A DNA stretch of 11,750 bases from Thermoplasmata archaeon (GTDB lineage Archaea; Thermoplasmatota; Thermoplasmata; Thermoplasmatales; Thermoplasmataceae). The position numbers and the translations under genes are program-made. The stretch lies in the NCBI GenBank assembly GCA_021797025.1, contig JAKAAK010000082.1:1-11750 (forward strand), written 5' to 3'. How positions within the stretch are numbered: position 1 is the first letter of the stretch; each line of letters starts with the position of its first letter. Below, piece by piece: positions 1-6,495 of the stretch. The notes beneath the pieces are model-generated. The model was not told the origin of the DNA, searched no databases, and saw nothing but the letters and a program-made list of their open reading frames with translations.

Positions 1-1664
1 TTTTAGTTTCGGACTCTACCTTGAGTTACGATTATAGAAACTTCCCCCTGCTGGATTTTTTACCGTGCGCTCCGGGAAGCAAGGTACCCGGAAGAGTATA
101 CAGATTCTTGAGAGGCCCTTCTCCTGAGGCATTGCCAAATGGAGAGGCAAAAAATGCCCCCTATGCCATAAGGAAAATAGAGGCAGGGCTTTTAAGGGAC
201 AACCCAAAGAAGGATGTTGCAGTAGCACATATGGATTATCTTTCAAATTTTATTACGGATGACACTGAAATCATAGGTGTATCTACAATGGACCCACTTG
301 GCATAGGTCCGACAACAATGTCATATGCCGCGTTATTTGGAGGAGCCCTTGATTCGTGGGTAAGGCGTGAATGGGATATACTCATGGAGAGAATCAACCA
401 GATAAGAAAAGGTAAAAAAGCCAAACTTGTAATTGGCGGTCCAGGTGTCTGGGAATTTACAGTCCTTAGAGATGAAATTGATAAATATCATTTTGATTAT
501 GTGGTTTCAGGTGAAATGGATGATATAATATCCGATCTTTTCCGTGGAATAGAGCATGATGATATTGATAAGAATATGTTTACCAGGGGATATATGACAT
601 ACGATGACCATTTCAGGAGAGTTGTCAAGAATGACGACCTCTTTGTGGGCAGGGGCAGCGGAATAAGGGCATATCCATCACTAGAGGATATTCCGGAAAT
701 TGTTAATCCTGCAACAAAGGGAATGGTAGAGGTCATGAGAGGTTGTGGTGTTGGATGCGATTTCTGTGAGGTTACCCTGAGACCGTTAAGATATTATTCC
801 CTTGATAGGATAAAGAGGGAAATAGAGGTGAACGTAAAAGGTGGAAATGACCATGCATGGCTGCATTCAGATGAGATATTCGAATACAAACATGAAAAAA
901 TGTTCACTCCTAATCAGGATGAAATGGTGGACCTGATGAAAACTGTTATGTCCATAAAGGGTGTAACAGGATCAAATCCAACACATGGAAGAATATCCAT
1001 ACCCGCCGCATTCCCTGAATTAATTAAAAAATTAAGTGAGATACTGAAAGCGGGGCCGGATAACTGGATTGGAATCCAGACAGGGGTTGAAACAGGGAGC
1101 GATTCACTTGCATTGAAGCATATGCCTAATAAAACAATGCCCCTGAGGATAGGACCGGATGGATCTTTCCGTGATATCGTCTGGGAAGGCGTACAGAATG
1201 AAACAAAGTACTACTGGAGATCTGCATTTACAATACAGGTAGGGCAGCAGGAGGAAACTGATGAGGATAACTGGGATTCTATTGCAATGATTAACCAGCT
1301 CAGCCACTCTTATACTGATGGAAGACCCTTCGAGTTCACAGTTACACCACTGGTAAATGTACCGCTCGGAAGAATAAAATCGAGAAGTTTGAATTCTATG
1401 CTTAACCCTACACAGCTAGGTGTTTATTATGCATCCTACAGACATCTTGCAAAAATGGCTACCCGGGATGGATTCCGTGACACGCATGGAAATATATTTG
1501 CACGTGCAGGCACCGGAACAATTCTCAGCGTCGGTGGAGAGTTAATGCTTAAAGTGGTTGAGAAAATTGCCAAAAAGAATGGCGTAGATATAGAAAAAGT
1601 AAAGAAATGGGGAATAGAAAATTCAAAGGACATTTCTTCATTGAGTATGCTCTCTCGAGCATAA
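1..1664 (+). CDS. B12-binding domain / radical SAM protein, 5' end outside window (Ta0216-like)
   Basis: The reading frame is open to the left edge of the window, with no in-frame stop before position 3. The first possible start inside is a TTG at 21, which falls inside what looks like conserved N-terminal sequence, so I treat the gene as 5'-partial. Numbering from that TTG (547 residues), residues about 80-190 look like a cobalamin-binding Rossmann domain (GVSTMDPLG, VIGGPG, VVSGEMDD). The radical SAM cluster motif CX3CX2C follows at C242, C246 and C249 (RGCGVGCDFC). The rest looks like a radical SAM barrel plus a C-terminal extension of about 100 residues. Known of the class: a [4Fe-4S] cluster cleaves S-adenosylmethionine, and B12 often supports methyl transfer. 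The layout recalls the Thermoplasma Ta0216 family (TIGR04190, from memory), whose substrate I do not know. It is probably transcribed apart from the next gene, which has its own TATA box. Confidence 0.85.
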   Translation, partial: LVSDSTLSYDYRNFPLLDFLPCAPGSKVPGRVYRFLRGPSPEALPNGEAKNAPYAIRKIEAGLLRDNPKKDVAVAHMDYLSNFITDDTEIIGVSTMDPLGIGPTTMSYAALFGGALDSWVRREWDILMERINQIRKGKKAKLVIGGPGVWEFTVLRDEIDKYHFDYVVSGEMDDIISDLFRGIEHDDIDKNMFTRGYMTYDDHFRRVVKNDDLFVGRGSGIRAYPSLEDIPEIVNPATKGMVEVMRGCGVGCDFCEVTLRPLRYYSLDRIKREIEVNVKGGNDHAWLHSDEIFEYKHEKMFTPNQDEMVDLMKTVMSIKGVTGSNPTHGRISIPAAFPELIKKLSEILKAGPDNWIGIQTGVETGSDSLALKHMPNKTMPLRIGPDGSFRDIVWEGVQNETKYYWRSAFTIQVGQQEETDEDNWDSIAMINQLSHSYTDGRPFEFTVTPLVNVPLGRIKSRSLNSMLNPTQLGVYYASYRHLAKMATRDGFRDTHGNIFARAGTGTILSVGGELMLKVVEKIAKKNGVDIEKVKKWGIENSKDISSLSMLSRA

Positions 1665-1667
1665 ATC

Positions 1668-1684
1668 TTTAAAGTATTTATACA
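1668..1684 (+). promoter_or_regulatory. TATA-box promoter of the DUF47/PiT operon
   Basis: TTTATA at 1677-1682, preceded by an A-rich BRE-like stretch (TTTAAAG), is centred about 24 nt before the ATG at 1703. Archaeal transcription normally starts about 25 nt after the TATA box, so the mRNA should begin at or next to the start codon (leaderless). No Shine-Dalgarno sequence is present. Confidence 0.55.
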
Positions 1685-1686
1685 TA

Positions 1687-1692
1687 TTTTTT
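1687..1692 (+). terminator. Oligo-T terminator candidate after the radical SAM gene
   Basis: Six consecutive T residues begin 23 nt after the radical SAM stop codon. Archaeal termination commonly uses such T-tracts without a hairpin. The tract lies inside the promoter of the next gene, so its role as a terminator is an inference. Confidence 0.35.
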
Positions 1693-1702
1693 ATAACATG
1701 CC

Positions 1703-2383
1703 ATGGTAAATTACAATTTTTTAAAAAGGATACTGGTGGTCGGCGAGAAGAACCTGTTATCCCGGCTTTCAGAATATCCTTTAATGGGTATAGAAAATTC
1801 TTCAAGCTTGATATCAATGATTAAAAATGCTCCGTCTAACATTGAAGTGTATAATGAGAAAGTAAGATCAATGGAGAAGAGAGGCGATGAAATGAATATA
1901 GATTTCAGGCACGAGGTTACCAGTGGTGCAATAAGTTCCAGTTTGATGGACAATCTTCTCACCCTGATAGAAAAATGCGATGATATACTGGATAAAACAT
2001 ATTTTGTCAGCAGGGAACTGAACAGATTCAACATAAATTACTCCATGTCAGCCGATGAAAAGGCCATTCGCGACCACTCATACACAAATTTCATCCAGAT
2101 ACTTGAATCCAACAAAAAAGCACTTGATTATGTGCACAGCATACTGAACGAAAATGATCTCGGGAAAATGAGATCTGACAGGAAAAATATCGAGGCTATC
2201 GAAGAACAGGTAGATGAAATAAAGGACAATATCATTGACTATACCTACAAAAATTCAGGCAAGATGTCATATCTGGTATTTGAACACCTGAACACGCTTG
2301 CCCACAAGCTTGATGATCTTCTGGACGATTGTGAGGATATCTCTGATCTTGTGTTTACAATAATGCTTTCGGTGACAAGTTGA
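1703..2383 (+). CDS. DUF47 / PhoU-like phosphate transport accessory protein
   Basis: This 226-residue protein is mostly helical and rich in charged heptad-like segments. It has the length and pattern of DUF47 (PhoU_div, TIGR00153) proteins: repeated Asp/Glu-rich helices such as EKCDDILDKT (about 93-102) and HKLDDLLDDCEDISDL (about 200-217). The family folds as PhoU-like three-helix bundles that bind metal ions through such acidic motifs, and it is generally encoded next to PiT permeases, where it is thought to control them. Here its TGA overlaps the permease TTG start, which fits that pairing and suggests translational coupling. It is soluble, with no membrane segment. The ATG at 1703 is chosen because the TATA box spacing fits a leaderless start; an ATG at 1698 runs into a stop after three codons. 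Family assignment is firm; the regulatory role is by analogy. Confidence 0.85.
   Translation: MVNYNFLKRILVVGEKNLLSRLSEYPLMGIENSSSLISMIKNAPSNIEVYNEKVRSMEKRGDEMNIDFRHEVTSGAISSSLMDNLLTLIEKCDDILDKTYFVSRELNRFNINYSMSADEKAIRDHSYTNFIQILESNKKALDYVHSILNENDLGKMRSDRKNIEAIEEQVDEIKDNIIDYTYKNSGKMSYLVFEHLNTLAHKLDDLLDDCEDISDLVFTIMLSVTS
2371..2376 (+). promoter_or_regulatory. Shine-Dalgarno for the TTG-initiated permease
   Basis: GGTGAC lies three bases before the TTG start at 2380, inside the last codons of the DUF47 gene, and can pair with the 16S rRNA 3' end. It supports TTG as the real start. The only codons between the upstream in-frame stop (2344) and this TTG are non-start codons. Confidence 0.5.
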
Positions 2384-3279
2384 TATTTTTAATATTTTCT
2401 CTTGTACTGACATTCCTTTTAACGCTTCTCGTATCAGGAAACAACCTTTCCGCTGCCGTGGGAACCCTTATAGGTTCAAGGATAGTCGAGCGATATGCCG
2501 GAATTTTGATCGGGTCTACCGGTTTTTTCATGGGGCTTATAATAGAGGGGAGATTCCTTCACGGCGCCGCGCTTTCTCTGATACCGCACTCATATTTTTA
2601 TATAACATATGCGTTTCTCATTTCATTCCTGATATTTCTCTTCGCAAATATTGGAAGAGCTCCATTATCACTTACAATGGCGCTTGCAGGTACCGCTCTT
2701 GGTATTGACATCCGCATTGACTATCCGGTCAATTATAATTTTGTTCTGCTCATGATTACGTTCTGGGTGATAGCACCTGTAATATCTATAATTGTTTCTT
2801 ATATTACTGAACGTGAGGTGTTCCACAGAAATTTCAAAAATGTGTGGAGCGTTGCAAAATGGCTTAAGCTATTAATAATTATTTCATCATTTTTAACAGC
2901 CTTTACCCTCGGAGCCAATACACTGGGATTCATAGCAAATGTTGAGGGATTCAACGTTACAACCATTCTGATTATGACATTTGCCATATTTGCAGGATCA
3001 TTATTCTTCAGCAGCGGAGTAATAAAGCGGGTCGGGGAAGAAATGTACTCCATGAGGTATTCCAATGCCCTGGTTTCACTGGTAGTCTCCTCACTGCTCG
3101 TTGAAATTGCGACACTTTTTGCTGTACCACTTTCAAATACACAGACACTGACCTCCAGTGTATTTGGCGTGGGTATTTCTTATAAATACAAGGCTATTTA
3201 CATGAAGCCCTTCTTCATAATTATACTTACATGGGTATTATCACCATCACTGGGATTTATACTGGGGTATATGGTTTGA
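2380..3279 (+). CDS. PiT-family inorganic phosphate (anion) permease, short archaeal form
   Basis: This 299-residue, very hydrophobic protein has roughly eight to ten membrane spans and the internal duplication of the PiT family (TC 2.A.20). The first half carries GNNLSAAVGTLIGSR (about 20-34) and RAPLSLTMALAGTALG. The second half carries LGANTLGFIA (about 177-186) and VPLSNTQTLTSSVFGVG near the C-terminus, matching the paired GANDxANAxG and PxSTTHxxxG signatures. PiT proteins import phosphate, or in some cases sulfate, with a cation. Unusually, the Asp of both signature repeats is absent (N22 in the first, T181 in the second) and the usual His of the STTH element is replaced by Gln or Met. 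The coupling ion or the substrate may therefore differ. It starts with TTG, overlapping the DUF47 stop by 4 nt, and ends immediately against the stop of the convergent SDR gene. Phosphate is the most likely substrate because of its partner. Confidence 0.82.
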   Translation: MIFLIFSLVLTFLLTLLVSGNNLSAAVGTLIGSRIVERYAGILIGSTGFFMGLIIEGRFLHGAALSLIPHSYFYITYAFLISFLIFLFANIGRAPLSLTMALAGTALGIDIRIDYPVNYNFVLLMITFWVIAPVISIIVSYITEREVFHRNFKNVWSVAKWLKLLIIISSFLTAFTLGANTLGFIANVEGFNVTTILIMTFAIFAGSLFFSSGVIKRVGEEMYSMRYSNALVSLVVSSLLVEIATLFAVPLSNTQTLTSSVFGVGISYKYKAIYMKPFFIIILTWVLSPSLGFILGYMV

Positions 3280-4047
3280 TTACAGACTATGTGTTAGATT
3301 ATCTATTCTGCCACCGTCCACAACCAGTACCTGGCCATCCATGTATTCAGATTCCTTACTTGCAAGGAATAAGGCTGCATCAGCAATATTTTCAGGTTTC
3401 CCGATCATATTCAATTCGGTTCTGGATTTGAACGATTGCCTGAGTTTTTCTGCCTCTTCTGCACTCTTTCCACCCAGGGTCATATCTGATTCGATCCATC
3501 CAGGAGCTATTGCATTGACACGGATATGCCATTCCATTAAATCAAATGCAAGCCTCTTGGTCAGCATTGCAACTGCGGCCTTGGTTATAGAATAAATTGT
3601 TGTCCCTTTAGCTGCAGTGCCGACTCCTGCGTTGGAAGCCATGTTGATTATAATCCCGTGATTTTTCTTGAGATCCGGGAGGCATTCCTTCACCATATAT
3701 ATAGGCCCCATGAGATTTATATCAAATATTTTCCTTATCTTTTCATCATTAAATTCATCCCATGAAAATGCACTGAATATGCCTGCATTGTTAACGAGTA
3801 TATCTATAGTTCCCATTTTGTTATGTATATCATTTACCATACAGGTAACTGAAGCATGATCTGATACGTCAGCCTGAAAAATTTCTGAACCGGGAAGTTC
3901 ATTTTTTAGTTTTTCAGCAGAGTCCCTGTCATGATTATAATTGATGGCTATTCTTGCACCCTCTGCTGCAAACTTTCTCGCTATTGCATTTCCCAGACCC
4001 CGTGAGGAACCTGTTATCAATACTATTTTATTTTCAAGTTTTGCCAT
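3280..4047 (-). CDS. Short-chain dehydrogenase/reductase (SDR, FabG-like)
   Basis: A classical SDR of 255 residues, starting at MAKLENK. The nucleotide-binding TGSSRGLG is at 12-19, NNAG at 86-89, and the catalytic set is N111, S138, Y152 and K156 (YSITK). IAPG follows, and a C-terminal VDGG is present. R16 and the N-rich end of the second strand suggest NADP(H) over NAD(H), but this is inference. The frame extends upstream to 4119, but the ATG at 4047 is chosen because it gives the usual family length, begins just before the first Rossmann strand, and sits 23 nt after a TATA box. Substrate cannot be read from the sequence; candidates are a sugar, an alcohol or a 3-oxoacyl compound. It is a single-gene unit, divergent from taw1 and convergent with the permease with no spacer. 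Confidence 0.88.
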   Translation of the reverse strand: MAKLENKIVLITGSSRGLGNAIARKFAAEGARIAINYNHDRDSAEKLKNELPGSEIFQADVSDHASVTCMVNDIHNKMGTIDILVNNAGIFSAFSWDEFNDEKIRKIFDINLMGPIYMVKECLPDLKKNHGIIINMASNAGVGTAAKGTTIYSITKAAVAMLTKRLAFDLMEWHIRVNAIAPGWIESDMTLGGKSAEEAEKLRQSFKSRTELNMIGKPENIADAALFLASKESEYMDGQVLVVDGGRIDNLTHSL

Positions 4048-4065
4048 GGTTAATAATATGGTACA

Positions 4066-4075
4066 CTTATAAAAA
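4066..4075 (-). promoter_or_regulatory. TATA box of the SDR gene
   Basis: On the minus strand this reads TTTTTATAAG, centred about 23 nt before the ATG at 4047. The spacing predicts a leaderless transcript and supports MAKLENK as the start rather than the 24-residue-longer frame, whose start would lie upstream of the promoter. Confidence 0.5.
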
Positions 4076-4122
4076 TTTGGTGCATGCATGATAAATTGCA
4101 GTGGCAATGGTTCTCGCAAGTG

Positions 4123-4130
4123 TTAAATAT
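4123..4130 (+). promoter_or_regulatory. TATA box of taw1
   Basis: TTAAATAT is centred about 25 nt before the ATG at 4151. No Shine-Dalgarno is visible before the ATG, so a leaderless mRNA is expected. Confidence 0.45.
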
Positions 4131-4150
4131 TCTTATTAAATTGCATAATA

Positions 4151-5128
4151 ATGATCAATAATTATGAGGCAGTCTATAAAAAACAGCATTACGGGCTTGT
4201 TGGCAGCCATTCCGCTGTGAAGGTTTGCCACTGGACAAAAAGTGAATTGCTTGGCAAGGCCCCATGTTATAAAAACACATTTTACGGGATCAATTCCCAC
4301 CAGTGCATACAGATGACACCGGCTTTGAACTCATGTTCTGAGAACTGTGACTTTTGCTGGAGATTCCAGGGATTCGATTCAATGCACATAAATGAAGAGG
4401 ATGCCCCAGAATTTATTCTGGAAGAGAGCATTAAGGCACACCTTAAACTTATATCCGGATTCAAGGGCAATCCAAAGGTAAAAAAAGAATTGTTTGAGGA
4501 GGCATCCCATCCCAGGCATATGGCAATTTCACTTACCGGTGAGCCAACTCTTTATACCAGACTCGGTGAGCTAATAGAAGCAGCTACAAGACGTGGAATA
4601 ACAACATTTGTTGTAACAAATGGAACAATGCCGAAGGTTCTGGAAAATCTGAACCCGCTGCCGACGCAGTTATATGTCACGGTCGCAGGGCCAAATAAGG
4701 AAGTTTTCAACGATATTCTTCATCCTGCTATAGGGAATGCCTGGGAAAATTTCAATAAAACCATTGATCTTCTACCATCACTTGATACAAGGACAGTAAT
4801 AAGGCACACAATGGTAAAGAACATCAATTTTCCATATTATGATGAATACGAATCCATCGACAGGCGTGCTGACCCGGATTTTATAGAGTCCAAGGGGTAT
4901 GTTCATGTGGGCCAGTCAGCGGGCAGATTATCATATGAAAATATGCCGACACATGATGAGATAATGGAATTTTCTGGTGAACTGGCAGAAAGACTTGGAT
5001 ATGTAAAATATGCAGATAGATTCGAAAGCCGGGTTGCCATGATAGCAAAAAATCCAGAAATGGCAAAAATAGATGTAGATAAAGAAATACAGAAAACGCT
5101 TGATAAACTTGAAATAAATAAAAATTGA
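4151..5128 (+). CDS. taw1: tRNA 4-demethylwyosine synthase Taw1 (TYW1 homolog)
   Basis: A radical SAM enzyme that builds the tricyclic ring of wyosine bases. It condenses m1G37 of tRNA-Phe with a two-carbon unit from pyruvate to give imG-14, in the cytosol. The radical SAM motif is CX3CX2C at C62, C66 and C69 (CSENCDFCW). Three further cysteines at C26, C39 and C52 match the second [4Fe-4S] cluster known in archaeal Taw1, at the same spacing as I recall for the Pyrococcus enzyme. K41, next to C39, sits where a lysine has been proposed to hold pyruvate as a Schiff base. GEPT at 130-133 is the SAM-contacting strand motif. The length (325) is normal for archaeal Taw1, which lacks the flavodoxin domain of eukaryotic TYW1. 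It stands alone, with no trm5 or other wyosine gene in the window, and ends 11 nt from the convergent 61-aa gene. Confidence 0.95.
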   Translation: MINNYEAVYKKQHYGLVGSHSAVKVCHWTKSELLGKAPCYKNTFYGINSHQCIQMTPALNSCSENCDFCWRFQGFDSMHINEEDAPEFILEESIKAHLKLISGFKGNPKVKKELFEEASHPRHMAISLTGEPTLYTRLGELIEAATRRGITTFVVTNGTMPKVLENLNPLPTQLYVTVAGPNKEVFNDILHPAIGNAWENFNKTIDLLPSLDTRTVIRHTMVKNINFPYYDEYESIDRRADPDFIESKGYVHVGQSAGRLSYENMPTHDEIMEFSGELAERLGYVKYADRFESRVAMIAKNPEMAKIDVDKEIQKTLDKLEINKN

Positions 5129-5139
5129 GATTGTTGTAC

Positions 5140-5325
5140 TTACTTTATTTCTATCCTATTGAGTTTCTTTTTCGGTTCGTCGGTTGATATATTTTTACTA
5201 AGCATTCTTGACCCGAATCTCAAAAGTTCCATTCCCCCGTCAAAGAATTTCTTACTTTCTTCGAGCACAGTTCCCACGATGTGTGGAACTTCTATATTTA
5301 TCTCTATAACGGTTTTCTTATCCAT
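5140..5325 (-). CDS. Unrecognised 61-aa protein, last gene of the polyprenyl synthase/ArsA unit
   Basis: I do not recognise this family. It starts at an ATG 9 nt after the ArsA-like stop codon on the same strand, so it is probably co-transcribed. There is no Shine-Dalgarno in the gap, so translation may depend on coupling. The first third (TVIEINIEVPHIV) is beta-prone. Residues about 17-43 (from VLEESKK to FGSRMLSK) can form an amphipathic helix, and the tail is lysine-rich. It has no cysteine and no clear membrane span. Evidence that it is real: tight spacing in an operon, and a strand layout that fits snugly between two genes (11 nt from taw1). A chance open frame of this length cannot be excluded. 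A small partner or substrate adaptor for the ATPase would fit, but that is speculation. Confidence 0.6.
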   Translation of the reverse strand: MDKKTVIEINIEVPHIVGTVLEESKKFFDGGMELLRFGSRMLSKNISTDEPKKKLNRIEIK

Positions 5326-5334
5326 ATACAGTAA

Positions 5335-6495
5335 TTAACTTAATGTTATATATAGATAACCGTTTTTAAGTTCTGCACCTGTGGGCTGTAAATTTGCCAT
5401 TGTCTGGGGAAGATATAGTATACGTTTCCAGTTTTTTACCTCAACAATCAGTTCTCCAGCCCGGTTGAACAGGTTCAGATTCGATTTATCTGCAAAGGGA
5501 AGTTTCATTTTAACTACGGTTTTTCCATTTTCTCTGGTAAATTCCACGGGTTTTCCCTTATAAAATACAGTATATGGATCGGTATTTCCATACAGATCCT
5601 GCGCAAATTTAAGGATCTTATCCTGGCCCATTAATTCGTAGTTTTGTAGATAACTTTTAAAAACTTTTATTTCTGGAAATGATGCATCTATTTCTCCCAA
5701 TATTTCTGCCTGGGTTTGTCTCCAGTTGGCAAAGAACTCGCCGGTATCTTCCGTATAGATTTTATTTGCTATTATAGCATCCACTGGATATCCATAGAGA
5801 AGTAGATATGTAAATGCACGCTTGGTTTCATTGAAAGACATTTGATCGGCATTGGTTACCAGCCTTATTGATGTAATATCAGGATCTTCCAGAATTTTAT
5901 GTATTTCTCCAAGATCGTCATAAAGTGTTTCTGCACTCTTGAATACCCTGTCATTAGGCATAGGAATACCAGTGAAAGGCCGCATTATTGGTCTGGCTAT
6001 TTTGGCTGCTGTCCTGCTTATGGGGAATACTTTTTCCATGTACCAGCGCATGACCTCAGGAAATGAAAGCATCCTCAATGCCTCGCCAGTTGGTGCACTG
6101 TCCACTACAATTACATCATATTCATTGTTTTTAATATAATCGTTTATGTAAAGCAGGTATGTTGCTTCCTCGAAACCCGGCAGTATGGCTATTTCATCTG
6201 CAGATATTGGATCAAGCCCCTGATACTGGAATAGTGCTGTTAGATATTCCTTGAGATCTTTCCAGTGGGATTGGATTGCATCATTAATATTTATTTCCTG
6301 TGCGTAGAGATTCTCTGAAATTTTGGTAGCTTCAGATTTTATCTCCGCATTCAGTGAGTCACTGAGGCTATGAGCCGGGTCAGTGGACATCACTATGGTT
6401 TTCATGTTATTCCTGGCCAGCATCGATGCTGTAGATGCTGCCACGCTTGTTTTACCGACTCCCCCTTTTCCTGTATACAATAATACTCTTGTCAT
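5335..6495 (-). CDS. ArsA/Get3-family ATPase with C-terminal HSP20-like domain
   Basis: A single-ATPase-domain protein of 386 residues. It has the deviant Walker A GKGGVGKT at 9-16, switch I STDPAHSLSD at 37-46 (with the catalytic Asp at 46), an LPGFEE segment at 105-110, and switch II DSAPTGEALR at 132-141. Residues about 315-385 form a beta-rich tail (VVKMKLPF, ELIVEVKNWKR, GYLYITL) typical of the ArsA_HSP20 domain. The family includes arsenite-pump ATPases and the tail-anchored-protein targeting factor Get3. This protein contains no cysteine, so it lacks both the arsenite-binding thiols of ArsA and the CxxC zinc site of fungal/animal Get3, and no arsenic gene is nearby. It is therefore probably a client-handling or targeting ATPase of unknown cargo. 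Its ATG overlaps the polyprenyl synthase TAA by one base, preceded by a good Shine-Dalgarno, so it is an operon-internal gene. Confidence 0.88.
   Translation of the reverse strand: MTRVLLYTGKGGVGKTSVAASTASMLARNNMKTIVMSTDPAHSLSDSLNAEIKSEATKISENLYAQEININDAIQSHWKDLKEYLTALFQYQGLDPISADEIAILPGFEEATYLLYINDYIKNNEYDVIVVDSAPTGEALRMLSFPEVMRWYMEKVFPISRTAAKIARPIMRPFTGIPMPNDRVFKSAETLYDDLGEIHKILEDPDITSIRLVTNADQMSFNETKRAFTYLLLYGYPVDAIIANKIYTEDTGEFFANWRQTQAEILGEIDASFPEIKVFKSYLQNYELMGQDKILKFAQDLYGNTDPYTVFYKGKPVEFTRENGKTVVKMKLPFADKSNLNLFNRAGELIVEVKNWKRILYLPQTMANLQPTGAELKNGYLYITLS

Noticed and set aside
3231..3431. Plus-strand 66-residue frame across the permease/SDR junction
   Set aside because: It overlaps two well-supported genes in other frames and lacks any family pattern; it is a shadow frame.
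4048..4119. N-terminal extension of the SDR frame (24 residues before MAKLENK)
   Set aside because: It would place the start upstream of the well-positioned TATA box, and the added residues do not resemble an SDR N-terminus.
5335..6495. Annotation as arsenite-pump ATPase (ArsA proper)
   Set aside because: No cysteines for arsenite binding, only one ATPase domain, and no arsB, arsC, arsD or arsR in the window.
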